From assembly GCF_000153025.1 (NCBI RefSeq), contig NZ_CH672430.1:493608-557607 (forward strand): DNA of 64,000 nt. Reading direction: 5' to 3'. The notes beneath the pieces were generated by a model. It saw nothing but the letters and a program-made list of their open reading frames with translations. It searched no databases and was not told the DNA's origin. This stretch comes from Marinomonas sp. MED121. Lineage in GTDB: Bacteria > Pseudomonadota > Gammaproteobacteria > Pseudomonadales > Marinomonadaceae. Both the position numbers and the translations under genes were made by a program. Positions within the stretch are counted from its first letter, which is position 1, and the number at the start of each line of letters is the position of its first letter. This document shows positions 55,435 to 64,000 of the stretch, one piece after another.

Positions 55435-55671
55435 TCAAGCCGCTTTTAAATTAGTCTGAATTTCAAGCAAGGCTTTCGTGGCAATCGGGTTTAAGTCTTC
55501 TGCAAACTCTTCCATATTAGCGCAGATTTTTTGGCGCATAGGTAAAGCCCAAAATGCGGTGATATGGGTAACTACCTTTTTCACACAATCTTCTTCGGTT
55601 GAACCTATACCTATGTTTGAGGCAATTTGGTTCGCCATTTTAATTAGATGGCTTAATTCATTTTCACTCAT
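55435..55671 (-). CDS. fdsD: formate dehydrogenase delta subunit
   Basis: A 78-residue protein matching FdsD in length and in its start (LSHLIKMANQIASNIG) and the VVTHITAFWALPMRQKI segment. FdsD is needed for maturation or stability of the soluble NAD-linked formate dehydrogenase. AGAGGA precedes the ATG. Last gene of the operon. Confidence 0.9.
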   Translation of the reverse strand: MSENELSHLIKMANQIASNIGIGSTEEDCVKKVVTHITAFWALPMRQKICANMEEFAEDLNPIATKALLEIQTNLKAA

Positions 55672-55699
55672 GTTAAATCCTCTGTTTCATGGTCACGCC

Positions 55700-56533
55700 T
55701 TAGGCATCAACCGCTTGCACATATACGACTTGTCTTTGGGGTCTCACAAAACCAATCAAATTCATATTGGCTTGTTTCGCTAAAGTAATGGCCATCTTGG
55801 TTGGCGCAGAGACGGCCACCAAGGTGTGAATACCACATTTAGCGGCCTTAGAAACCATTTCAAAGCTGGCTCGACTTGATACCAACACAAAACCAGCCAA
55901 TTTATCCTCTTGCTTATTTCGAGCAATCGCACCTAACAACTTATCAAGGGCATTGTGCCTTCCCACATCTTCTCGAATAGAAACCAGCTCAGCATTGTCA
56001 TCAAATAAGGCTGCAGCATGTACAGCACCACATTGGGATTGAATCTGCTGCGACCCTTTTAACTTAGCCGCCGCTTTTTCAATTAGCTGATAACTTAGCA
56101 TAGGGTGCGCATCTCGTATGGCAACATCAGGCTGCACTGAGGTTAATGACTCTAACCCACAGATACCGCAACCGGTACGACCACTTAGCTGCCTGCGCCT
56201 TTGTTTTAGATTTACAAAAGCCTCGGTCGCTATCTCCATACGCACTTCAATGCCTAACTCAGATTCCACCAGCTCTAGACTACGCAACTGTTTTGTTGAC
56301 GTCAGAATGCCTTCGGTCAAGCTAAAACCCATTGCAAAGTCAGCTAGATCCTGAGGTGTTAGCATCATCACCGCATGGCTAATGCCGTTATACACCAATG
56401 CCACCGCCACTTCTTCGGCAATCCAATCACTTTGTGCGAGTTCACCCTCTGGGTTACGCACTATCACACTTTCTTCATGAGTCGCTTGTACAGCTAGCTG
56501 CTCTGATAAATTGCCGGACTGATTTGCTTGCAA
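55700..56533 (-). CDS. fdhD: formate dehydrogenase accessory sulfurtransferase FdhD
   Basis: A 277-residue protein with TGCGICG-type Cys motif (GRTGCGICGLESL), GAVHAAALFDDNAELVSIREDVGRHNALDKLLG and ASFEMVSKAAKCGI, the hallmarks of FdhD. It sulphurates the molybdenum cofactor before insertion into the alpha subunit. The start is a TTG at 56533 with GAGGCG upstream; the first ATG would cut off conserved sequence. The 133-bp gap to fdsA holds short direct repeats. Confidence 0.9.
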   Translation of the reverse strand: MQANQSGNLSEQLAVQATHEESVIVRNPEGELAQSDWIAEEVAVALVYNGISHAVMMLTPQDLADFAMGFSLTEGILTSTKQLRSLELVESELGIEVRMEIATEAFVNLKQRRRQLSGRTGCGICGLESLTSVQPDVAIRDAHPMLSYQLIEKAAAKLKGSQQIQSQCGAVHAAALFDDNAELVSIREDVGRHNALDKLLGAIARNKQEDKLAGFVLVSSRASFEMVSKAAKCGIHTLVAVSAPTKMAITLAKQANMNLIGFVRPQRQVVYVQAVDA

Positions 56534-56666
56534 AACGGGTTCGCCTCTTTTCTAGTGAATAAGTGAGAAGTATGAAGGACTTCACTTAAAGGTGTAAGTC
56601 CCAAAGGTGTAAGCCCTTAAGACATAACTCTTAAGACATAAGCCCTTCATCACATGTCACCTAAAC

Positions 56667-59558
56667 TTATTTATCAATAAAGGCGATTTGCTGCTCAGTA
56701 AACTCAGCAAATTGGTTTTGCCATTCTGAGCTAGCAGTCTCACTAATCAATTTATCCACTTGTACTGCGGTTACCTTGTACTCAGGACAGTTAGTCGCCC
56801 AATCCGAGTTATCTGTGGTTATCACGTTCGCACCCGTTTCTGGGTGGTGGAAAGTGGTATATACCACACCTGGCTGCATACGATCAGAGACAAGTGCTCT
56901 TAGATGAGTATCACCGGCACGACTGGCAAGAGAGACTAAATCGCCCGTGTTAATACCTCTGTCTTCTGCATCCTGAGGATGGATTTCTAAGGTATCTTCA
57001 CCATGCCAAGATGAGTTCTCGGTACGACGAGTCTGCGCCCCTACATTGTATTGAGACAAGATACGACCTGTGGTCAACAAGAGCGGGAAGCGACGTGTCA
57101 CCTTCTCTTCTGTTGGCACATATTCAGTCAATGCAAAGAAACCTTTACCGCGAACAAAACCATCCACGTGCATGATAGGCGTACCATCTGGTGTCTCATC
57201 ATTACATGGCCATTGTAGCGAACCTTCTTCGTCCAAACGCTCATAAGTCACGTTAGAGAAAGTCGGTGTCAGTGCTGCAATTTCCGCCATAATTTCAGAA
57301 GGATGCTCATAATGCATTTCATAACCTAAAGCTTTAGAAAGGCCCAAGGTGACTTGCCAATCTTCAAGACCCGGCATAGGTGGCATCACTTTACGTACTG
57401 GCGAAATACGACGCTCAGCATTGGTGAAAGTGCCATTCTTCTCAAGGAAACTTGTACCCGGCAAGAAGACATGAGCAAACTTAGCGGTCTCGTTCAAGAA
57501 GATATCCTGAACAATCAAACATTCCATATTACGTAAAGCGGCTTCTACGTGTTTTGTGTTTGGATCAGATTGCGCAATATCCTCACCCTGAACATACAAA
57601 CCTTTATAGCTGCCTTCTACTGCGGCATCTAACATGTTGGTGATACGGTAACCCGGCTCTGGATCCAGTTTCACTTTCCAAGCATCCTCGAAAAGATCAC
57701 GTACCGCTTGTCCAGAAATATGACGATAGCCAGGTAGCTCATGCGGGAAGGATCCCATGTCGCACGAACCCTGTACGTTGTTCTGACCACGTAGCGGGTT
57801 AACACCCACACCATCACGGCCAACGTTACCTGTTAGCATGGCAAGGTTAGCAATCCCCATTACGGTAGATGAGCCTTGGCTATGCTCGGTCACACCTAGA
57901 CCGTAGTAGATAGAGCCATTGCCGCCGGTAGCATAAAGACGTGCTGCTCCGCGAATATAGGCCGCTGGAATACCGGTAAATTGTTCTGTGTTTTCAGGTG
58001 AGTGACGCTCATCTGCGATGAAGTTTTTCCACTCATGGAAAGCTTCTGTTTCACAACGTTCTGCAATAAAGTCAGCGGCTTCTAACCCTTCGTTAACGAT
58101 AACGTGAGCCATAGCATTCACAAATGCCACGTTTGTACCCGGCATTAGCTGCAAATGGTAATCCGCATTCACATGAGGGCCATTTACCAAGTCAATGCTA
58201 CGTGGATCAACCACAATCAGCTTCGCCCCTTCACGGATACGTTTTTTCATACGCGAACCGAAAACTGGGTGAGCATCGGTTGGGTTAGCACCAATAACCA
58301 TGATGACATCAGTTTTTTCAACCGAATCAAATGTTTGTGTACCTGCCGATTCACCAAGGGTGGTTTTCAAGCCAAAGCCGGTTGGTGAATGGCAAACACG
58401 GGCACAGGTATCCACATTGTTGTTACCAAAGGCAGCTCGAACCAGTTTTTGAACCAGATAGGTTTCTTCATTGGTACAACGAGATGAGGTAATACCCCCT
58501 ACTGAGTTGCGGCCGTACTTCTCTTGAATACCTTTAATACGAGTCGCAGCAAAATCAAACGCCTCTTCAAAAGACACTTTACGCCATGGCTGATCAATCG
58601 AATCACGTACCATAGGTGAGGTAATTCTGTCTTGGTGAGTGGCATAACCAAAGGCAAATCGACCTTTCACGCAAGAGTGACCACGGTTGGCTTTACCGCC
58701 TTTCCAAGGTGTCATACGAATGACTTCATCACCCTTCATGTCAGCCTTAAAGGCACAACCTACACCACAATAAGCACAGGTAGTAATAACAGAATGCTCA
58801 GGCTGTCCTTTATCGATAATCGAGGTTTCCATCAAGGTTGCTGTTGGGCAGGCTTGCACACAGGCACCACAAGAAACACAGTCAGAATCCATAAAGGCAT
58901 CGTCTTGCCCTGGAGATACTTTCGATTCAAAACCACGAGAAGAAATGGTTAAGGCAAATGTGCCTTGCGTTTCTTCACAGGCACGCACACAGCGATTACA
59001 AACAATACATTTGCTCGCATCGAAGGTGAAATAAGGGTTAGACGTATCTTTCTTCTCATCTAAGTGAGTATGGCTTGGAATCGCACTTTGTCCTGTGTAA
59101 CGAACATTACGTAGGCCAACTGCACCTGCCATATCTTGTAGTTCACAGTCGCCATTAGCAGGACAGGTCAAACAATCCAATGGGTGATCAGAGATATAAA
59201 GCTCCATCACATTGCGGCGTAATTTACCGATTTTATCGTTTTGTGTTTTAACTTCCATGCCAGCTTCTGCTGGTGTGGTACATGAAGCAGGAAAGCCACG
59301 ACGACCTTCAATTTGTACCAAACAAATACGACAAGAACCAAAGGCTTCTAAGGAATCGGTCGCACAAAGCTTAGGAATATTAATACCTGCCATAGCGGCA
59401 GCATGCATAACAGAGGTACCTTCAGGTACACGCACTTCATTACCATCAATGCTCAAGCTGATAAGTTCAGCGTCTGGCGTTGGATCGAAGGTCGCCGGCG
59501 GCGTACCATAATCAATCTCGCTATCAAGGTCAGTTCTTGGATCAAAAAAATGTAACAT
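56667..59558 (-). CDS. fdsA: NAD-dependent formate dehydrogenase alpha subunit
   Basis: About 963 residues from MLHFFDPRTDLDSEIDYG; an upstream in-frame ATG lacks support. The N-terminus has a NuoG-like 2Fe-2S domain (CATDSLEAFGSCRICLVQI...CTTP), a His-Cys cluster motif and 4Fe-4S ferredoxin motifs (CIVCNRCVRAC, CVSCGACVQACPT), then the molybdopterin domain starting CAYCGVGC. The active-site residue is Cys (ARVCHSPTGFGLKTTLGES), not selenocysteine. It oxidises formate to CO2 and passes electrons to the B subunit. It overlaps none but starts 1 bp after the fdsB stop. Confidence 0.95.
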   Translation of the reverse strand: MLHFFDPRTDLDSEIDYGTPPATFDPTPDAELISLSIDGNEVRVPEGTSVMHAAAMAGINIPKLCATDSLEAFGSCRICLVQIEGRRGFPASCTTPAEAGMEVKTQNDKIGKLRRNVMELYISDHPLDCLTCPANGDCELQDMAGAVGLRNVRYTGQSAIPSHTHLDEKKDTSNPYFTFDASKCIVCNRCVRACEETQGTFALTISSRGFESKVSPGQDDAFMDSDCVSCGACVQACPTATLMETSIIDKGQPEHSVITTCAYCGVGCAFKADMKGDEVIRMTPWKGGKANRGHSCVKGRFAFGYATHQDRITSPMVRDSIDQPWRKVSFEEAFDFAATRIKGIQEKYGRNSVGGITSSRCTNEETYLVQKLVRAAFGNNNVDTCARVCHSPTGFGLKTTLGESAGTQTFDSVEKTDVIMVIGANPTDAHPVFGSRMKKRIREGAKLIVVDPRSIDLVNGPHVNADYHLQLMPGTNVAFVNAMAHVIVNEGLEAADFIAERCETEAFHEWKNFIADERHSPENTEQFTGIPAAYIRGAARLYATGGNGSIYYGLGVTEHSQGSSTVMGIANLAMLTGNVGRDGVGVNPLRGQNNVQGSCDMGSFPHELPGYRHISGQAVRDLFEDAWKVKLDPEPGYRITNMLDAAVEGSYKGLYVQGEDIAQSDPNTKHVEAALRNMECLIVQDIFLNETAKFAHVFLPGTSFLEKNGTFTNAERRISPVRKVMPPMPGLEDWQVTLGLSKALGYEMHYEHPSEIMAEIAALTPTFSNVTYERLDEEGSLQWPCNDETPDGTPIMHVDGFVRGKGFFALTEYVPTEEKVTRRFPLLLTTGRILSQYNVGAQTRRTENSSWHGEDTLEIHPQDAEDRGINTGDLVSLASRAGDTHLRALVSDRMQPGVVYTTFHHPETGANVITTDNSDWATNCPEYKVTAVQVDKLISETASSEWQNQFAEFTEQQIAFIDK

Positions 59559-59559
59559 A

Positions 59560-61143
59560 TTATTGGCCTGCCTCTTGATTGTTTGATGGTTTTTGGAAGT
59601 CTTCGCCAAAATGCTCAAGCGCACTTTGTACAGGGAAAGGCGTCATACCGCCCATGGCACATAAAGAGCCAGACACCATGGTGTCGCATAAGTCTTCTAA
59701 CAGCTCTAAGTTGTCATCTCGGTTTTCATCAGCACGAATACGGTCGATTACTTCGACTCCACGGGTCGAACCAATACGACAAGGCGTACACTTACCACAT
59801 GATTCTTCAACACAGAATTCCAGAGAGAAACGAGCTTGTTCTAGCATGTCGACTGTGTCATCAAAGGCCACTAAACCACCGTGACCTAATACAGCACCTT
59901 CGGCAGATAAAGCTTCATAATCCATTTCTAGATGCCATTGAGATTCAGGCAGATAAGCTCCTAATGGACCACCAGACTGAACAGAGCGCATAGGTCTGCC
60001 AGAACGAGTACCCCCACCAAAATCAAATAAAAGTTCTTTCATTGTGATACCAAAAGCCGTCTCAACAAGCCCTGGGTATTTCAGGTTACCCGCTAGCTGG
60101 AAAGGCATGGTGCCACGAGAGCGCCCCATTCCAAACTCTTGGTAGAACTTACCGCCTTTAGCCAAAATAATGGCAATGGTCGATAAAGATAAAACGTTGT
60201 TTACAACGGTAGGCTGGCCAAACAAACCTTCAATTGCTGGCAGTGGCGGTTTAGGTCGAACCATGCCGCGCTTACCTTCTAAGCTTTCCATCAAGGCAGT
60301 TTCTTCACCGCAGATATAAGCTTTGGCACCAATGCGCACTTCTAGGTGGAAGGTTTTACCACTGTCGAGGATGTTTTCGCCAAGGTAGCCATTTTGCTCT
60401 GCCACTTGAATGGCTTCGTTCAAAATATCTTTTGCGTGAGGGTATTCTTCACGTAGGTAGATGTAACCTTGAGTCGCTTCAACCGCAAGACCTGCGATTG
60501 TCATGCCTTCGATTAAGGCAAAAGGGTCAGCTTCCATTTGCAAACGGTCAGCAAAGGTACCTGAGTCACCTTCGTCTGCATTACAAATAATGTATTTCTG
60601 TGCTGCTGGTGTATTTAATACGGTTTGCCATTTAATCCCTGTTGGGAAAGCCGCTCCACCACGGCCACGAAGGCCTGAGTCTTTTACTTCGTCGACTAGG
60701 GCTTGCGAGCTCATATCTAACGCACGCACTAAACCGTCATAACCATGAGTACTCTTATAGTCAGTCAGGCTTACAGGGTCGATAATGCCGGCACGGGCAA
60801 AGGTCAGGCGTTGCTGTTTTTTTAGATATTCAATTTCTTCTGTTAACCCCAAGTACAAAGGATGCGCTTGGCGATCGCTTGGTGAGGCATTATTCAAAAG
60901 ACCCGCTTCGATCAGGCTAGGCAAATCTTTAGGTGCAACAGGGCCATAAGCAACACGCCCTTCTGGGGTGTCTACTTCGACCATTGGCTCTAACCAAAAA
61001 AGGCCACGGGAACCATTACGTACCAAATCAACAACCGTATCTTGCTCGGCTGCTAGCTGGGTTAATTTTTTACTAACACGTTCTGCACCAACAGACAGGG
61101 CAGCAGAATCACGGGGGATAAAAACTTTCACAATAGTTGTCAT
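59560..61143 (-). CDS. fdsB: formate dehydrogenase beta subunit (NuoF-like)
   Basis: A 527-residue protein with the NuoF nucleotide/FMN motifs GLRGRGGAAFPTGIKWQ, CNADEGDSGTFADRLQM and the 4Fe-4S signature ESCGKCTPCRIGSTRG. It holds FMN and reduces NAD. Ribosome-binding site GGAGGT is good, 1 bp from fdsG. Confidence 0.95.
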   Translation of the reverse strand: MTTIVKVFIPRDSAALSVGAERVSKKLTQLAAEQDTVVDLVRNGSRGLFWLEPMVEVDTPEGRVAYGPVAPKDLPSLIEAGLLNNASPSDRQAHPLYLGLTEEIEYLKKQQRLTFARAGIIDPVSLTDYKSTHGYDGLVRALDMSSQALVDEVKDSGLRGRGGAAFPTGIKWQTVLNTPAAQKYIICNADEGDSGTFADRLQMEADPFALIEGMTIAGLAVEATQGYIYLREEYPHAKDILNEAIQVAEQNGYLGENILDSGKTFHLEVRIGAKAYICGEETALMESLEGKRGMVRPKPPLPAIEGLFGQPTVVNNVLSLSTIAIILAKGGKFYQEFGMGRSRGTMPFQLAGNLKYPGLVETAFGITMKELLFDFGGGTRSGRPMRSVQSGGPLGAYLPESQWHLEMDYEALSAEGAVLGHGGLVAFDDTVDMLEQARFSLEFCVEESCGKCTPCRIGSTRGVEVIDRIRADENRDDNLELLEDLCDTMVSGSLCAMGGMTPFPVQSALEHFGEDFQKPSNNQEAGQ

Positions 61144-61144
61144 A

Positions 61145-61714
61145 TTATTTTACCTCCGCTGGGTTCGCGCTAAACGCCAATGGTACAGTGCGAAGCTCAT
61201 CAACAATTTCATCAAATTGCTCTGCATCCATACGACCGTACACTTCATCACCCACACGAATCGCCGGTGAACAGGCACAATTACCTAGGCAAAAAACAGG
61301 CTCTAGGGTAATTTCTTTATCCATGGTGGTTTGATACCAATCAAGACCTAGGGCTGATTTAGCGTGAGCTTCAAGGTCACGTCCGCCCATAGATTGGCAA
61401 GATTCTGCGCGGCATACTTCGATAATATGACGACCACGAGGCTTGCTACTAAAATGATGATAGAAGGTCACCACACCATGCACTTCTGCACGAGAGATAT
61501 TTAATGCTTTACCTATGATTGGCAACGAACTATCAGGCACATAGCCTAATTGATGCTGCACTTCGTGCAATATAGGTAAAAGAGGACCGGGGATGTCTTT
61601 GAGTTCAACGAGTATGCGACCTACTACAGATTCAATTTCTGCTTGGTTCGCTAATCCTTGCCCATTTGAAGCCTGAGCTGCTTGCCCAGCGCCTTGCGTG
61701 TTAGCGTCTGTCAT
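61145..61714 (-). CDS. fdsG: formate dehydrogenase gamma subunit (NuoE-like)
   Basis: A 189-residue protein with thioredoxin-like 2Fe-2S ligands spaced as in NuoE (CRAESCQSMGG and CLGNCACSPA). It begins with a Gln/Gly-rich polar tail not conserved in the family. First gene of the operon; divergent from the HTH regulator. Confidence 0.93.
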   Translation of the reverse strand: MTDANTQGAGQAAQASNGQGLANQAEIESVVGRILVELKDIPGPLLPILHEVQHQLGYVPDSSLPIIGKALNISRAEVHGVVTFYHHFSSKPRGRHIIEVCRAESCQSMGGRDLEAHAKSALGLDWYQTTMDKEITLEPVFCLGNCACSPAIRVGDEVYGRMDAEQFDEIVDELRTVPLAFSANPAEVK

Positions 61715-61992
61715 ATGCCTGCCTTAACTAAACTAGCGGTTACTGACTTACCTTCTATCAAGCTAGTCAGGCCCACAAAAGCGAACCTGAATTTAGTTAA
61801 TAGTCCGACTGGCATCAGTAAACGACTATAAAGTGATTTTTATCATTATTCTTATGATGTTTTATCTCATTTTGTTCTGCCCGATCAAAATGAAGATATG
61901 TACTTTTATGCATATATAGCATTAAATATAGGCTAAATATTCACATAAACTCACTTTAACACCCATAAGTGAACAACCAAATATGATTTTTT
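61715..61992. promoter_or_regulatory. divergent promoter region of the fds operon and its regulator
   Basis: A 278-bp region between fdsG and the divergent regulator gene. AT-rich; TATGCATAT occurs at about 61906 and again at the start of the regulator gene (61992), a candidate operator pair. The regulator start has no good ribosome-binding site. No experimental site is claimed. Confidence 0.4.
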
Positions 61993-63087
61993 ATGCATAT
62001 TAATATTATACCCCGTTGGGATTTCGAAAATGATGCTGGCGAACGCCTACATGAAAGCCTACTTCCCTTGCTCTATCAGATTAATAAACAAGGAAAATTA
62101 ACCGCTGCAGCAAAGGATTGTGACCTCTCCTATCGCCATGCTTGGAACATATTAGAGAAGAGTGAAGCTTTTTTTGGAAAAGCATTGGTGGTGAAAGAAA
62201 AAGGCCGAGGTGCACAATTAACTCAGTTAGGGCAAAAGCTTTTATGGAGTAATCAACGCATTGACGCCAGACTCCACCCAGAAATGGAAAGTTTTGCGAC
62301 CGAACTCAACGTCGAGCTACAAAGTCTGCTTTCTAACCATGCCCCTGTGGTACGTATTTATGCTAGCCATGGTTATGCGGTTGCCCTGATGACCCAATAT
62401 GTAAGAGATTATCAGGTAGAAATTCATTACCACGCACCGCATCATGCTTTGATTGCTCTCAATGAAGGGCGTTGCAGAATAGCGGGCTTTCACCAGCCTA
62501 TTGGTCTAGAAGTCGATGTACAAAAGCGCCGTTATCAAGAATTACTCGACCCTAAACACTTTGGCATTATTCGCTTTATTCGTCGCCAGCAGGGGCTCAT
62601 GTATAAAGAAAAAGGTAACAAAGAAGATAGAAATAAAGATGAAAGCCAAGTTAGCAGCCCTTCATTTAAAAGCATTCAAGATCTGAAACAAGGGGGTTAT
62701 CGCTTTATAAATCGCCAACAAGGTTCAGGAACAAGAGAGCTTTTTGAGCAACTACTACATAACGAGAATATTTCACCAAAAGATATTCCTGGTATCGAAA
62801 ACCAAGAGCTGACTCATAGTGCAGTCGCCGCTTATATTGCCTCTGGTATGGCTGATGTGGGCTTTGGTGTAGAAGCGGCCGCTAAACGCTTTGGATTGGC
62901 TTTTACCCCTATCATTGAAGAGTATTACTTATGGGCTTACCCATTAGAGGCAGAGCAAGATGAGGATATTCAAGCCTTTATCGCAACGCTTTCAAACCCT
63001 GAGTATCAGGCTCAAATCAACCAACTACACGGTTATCAGTGTGAGCAAAGCGGCACTACTTCAAGCACCAATTGGTTGTTCAGATAA
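61993..63087 (+). CDS. ModE-type HTH plus periplasmic-binding-like regulator, probable fds regulator
   Basis: A 364-residue protein. Residues 1-90 form a ModE/LysR-like winged HTH (LLPLLYQINKQGKLTAAAKDCDLSYRHAWNILEKSEAFFGKALV). Residues about 115 to the end are a PBP-like domain (VVRIYASHGYAVALMTQY, GGYRFINRQQGSGTRELFEQLL, HSAVAAYIASGMADVGFGVEAAA), as in molybdate- or tungstate-related regulators. A charged insertion (EKGNKEDRNKDESQVS) interrupts the PBP half near residue 205. It is divergent from fdsG and probably senses molybdate or a related ligand to control it. Confidence 0.85.
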   Translation: MHINIIPRWDFENDAGERLHESLLPLLYQINKQGKLTAAAKDCDLSYRHAWNILEKSEAFFGKALVVKEKGRGAQLTQLGQKLLWSNQRIDARLHPEMESFATELNVELQSLLSNHAPVVRIYASHGYAVALMTQYVRDYQVEIHYHAPHHALIALNEGRCRIAGFHQPIGLEVDVQKRRYQELLDPKHFGIIRFIRRQQGLMYKEKGNKEDRNKDESQVSSPSFKSIQDLKQGGYRFINRQQGSGTRELFEQLLHNENISPKDIPGIENQELTHSAVAAYIASGMADVGFGVEAAAKRFGLAFTPIIEEYYLWAYPLEAEQDEDIQAFIATLSNPEYQAQINQLHGYQCEQSGTTSSTNWLFR

Positions 63088-63116
63088 TTAAAAGAGTAAG
63101 GGTAATCCCCCCATTT

Positions 63117-63971
63117 TTAATGGAGTTCAGGTGTAGACTTTAAAGTTTGCGTTAAACGCCTTTTTTGTATCGGTGTAATGCCACCAATGCCCATGTTAGG
63201 TCGCTCGTTATTGTAAGTCCATAACCAGTGCGTTGCTTTATCTTGAAGCGCTTTAATATCTTCGTACAAGTAATGACTCAGCCAATCATATCTCACTGTA
63301 CGGTTAAATCGCTCTATATAAGCGTTTTGCTGTGGTTTGCCAGGTTGGATAAAACTGAGCTCAATGCTGTTTTCTTGTGCCCAACTTGCCAGCTTCTCAC
63401 TGATATACTCAGGGCCATTATCACACCGTATCGCTTTAGGTTTACCTCGCCACTCAATAATCTGATTGAGTGCGCGTATAACACGTTCTGCTGGTAAGGA
63501 TAGGTCCGCATCAATAGTTAACCCTTCTCGATTAAAGTCATCAATCACGTTAAACAAACGGCAACGTCGACCATCTGAGAGTTGATCATGCATAAAATCC
63601 ATTGACCAACATTCATTGATTTGTTCTGGCACCGCTAAGGGTTCAGGCTTTTCACGGACTAAGCGTTTATGAGGTTTGATGCGCATGTTGAGCTGTAGCT
63701 CACGATAAATACGGTAAACACGCTTATGGTTCCATGGATAACCACAGACATTTCTGAAGTAGAGAAAACATAGCCCAAAGCCCCAGTTACGCTGATTTTG
63801 AGTCAGCCCGATTAATTGCTCAACAATCAACTGATTCTCATCATTAAGTTTAGGCTGATAACGGTAGCAGGTCTCGCTGATCTTAAACGTCCGACAGGCA
63901 GATGCAATACTGAGGTGATAAGTCACCACAGCCTGTTTGGCCATCGGCTTGCGGTCAGCGGCCTTCACCAC
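63117..63971 (-). CDS. IS3-family transposase OrfB
   Basis: A 284-residue DDE integrase-like transposase. The HTH_21 region opens ([26 protein letters not shown]), then the rve catalytic core with the three acidic residues: D in [13 protein letters not shown] in [11 protein letters not shown] and E in [17 protein letters not shown]. It is expressed as an OrfAB fusion by -1 frameshifting at A_AAA_AAG (63971-63977). It seems intact within the window. Confidence 0.93.
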   Translation of the reverse strand: MVKAADRKPMAKQAVVTYHLSIASACRTFKISETCYRYQPKLNDENQLIVEQLIGLTQNQRNWGFGLCFLYFRNVCGYPWNHKRVYRIYRELQLNMRIKPHKRLVREKPEPLAVPEQINECWSMDFMHDQLSDGRRCRLFNVIDDFNREGLTIDADLSLPAERVIRALNQIIEWRGKPKAIRCDNGPEYISEKLASWAQENSIELSFIQPGKPQQNAYIERFNRTVRYDWLSHYLYEDIKALQDKATHWLWTYNNERPNMGIGGITPIQKRRLTQTLKSTPELH

Positions 63972-64000
63972 TTTTTTGCCATGGCTTCCTGTATGATCTC
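63965..64000 (-). CDS. IS3-family transposase OrfA, C-terminal end
   Basis: Frame [11 protein letters not shown] ends at TGA 63965-63967, typical for IS3 OrfA. The slippery heptamer A_AAA_AAG lies just before the stop and shifts ribosomes into orfB. The remainder of orfA is outside the window. Confidence 0.8.
   Translation of the reverse strand, partial: EIIQEAMAKKW

Larger units (their letters stand above)
63095..64000 (-). mobile_element. IS3-family insertion sequence, 3' part
   Basis: The window ends inside an IS3-family element. Its transposase orfB and the end of orfA are present, and a possible terminal inverted repeat lies near 63098-63115 (TAATCCCCCCATTTTTAA). The 5' end and orfA are beyond the window. 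Confidence 0.8.

Noticed and set aside
58300..58420. Selenocysteine in the formate dehydrogenase alpha subunit
   Set aside because: The active-site codon is a Cys in ARVCHSP, with no in-frame TGA.

Overview
The window reads as chromosomal DNA of an AT-rich marine gammaproteobacterium. Codon use, the polyol ABC cassette, the soluble NAD-linked formate dehydrogenase and the secreted YD-repeat proteins suggest an Oceanospirillales member such as Marinomonas. That assignment is from memory of gene content and no search was run. No rRNA, tRNA or CRISPR array was recognised.

Positions 1-1.9 kb hold a frameshifted LacI-type regulator remnant, a GNAT acetyltransferase and a PaiB-like FMN-binding protein. 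Positions 2.1-21.5 kb are the accessory part, all on the minus strand. They hold two giant secreted RHS/YD-repeat proteins (2276 and 2241 aa) with SpvB-like and FG-GAP segments. Their signal peptides and promoter-proximal DNA are almost identical, but their C-terminal tips are unrelated. Each giant gene is followed downstream by short repeats carrying a GGGTGTC core and then by a run of small signal-peptide proteins with two conserved cysteines. Seven of these are intact and one is a decayed copy. The second giant gene ends in a pretoxin-like segment plus a His-rich tip, with a small leaderless ORF 2 nt downstream that looks like its immunity gene. This duplicated module is the best candidate for an undescribed system.

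Positions 22-43.5 kb are housekeeping and signalling genes: a 2OG-Fe(II) oxygenase, a LysR gene broken by an in-frame TGA, an rRNA-type methyltransferase, four GGDEF proteins (only one with an intact active site), an AGCS symporter, an NCS2 purine permease, a Nudix hydrolase, an XRE regulator, a TauE/SafE exporter, a UbiM-like hydroxylase, a LysE exporter, an HDAC-like hydrolase and a Kef-type antiporter.

Positions 44-55.3 kb are a polyol locus. It has a complete ABC importer (binding protein, two permeases, ATPase), a mannitol-dehydrogenase-family enzyme, a sorbitol-type SDR, an AraC regulator, xylulokinase, a cupin and a second orphan copy of the binding protein. Imported polyols would be oxidised to ketoses, and xylulose then phosphorylated by XylB. 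Positions 55.4-63.1 kb are fdsGBA-fdhD-fdsD, a molybdenum NAD-dependent formate dehydrogenase, with a divergent ModE-type HTH/periplasmic-binding-like regulator. The window ends in an IS3-family element that uses a classic A_AAA_AAG frameshift site.
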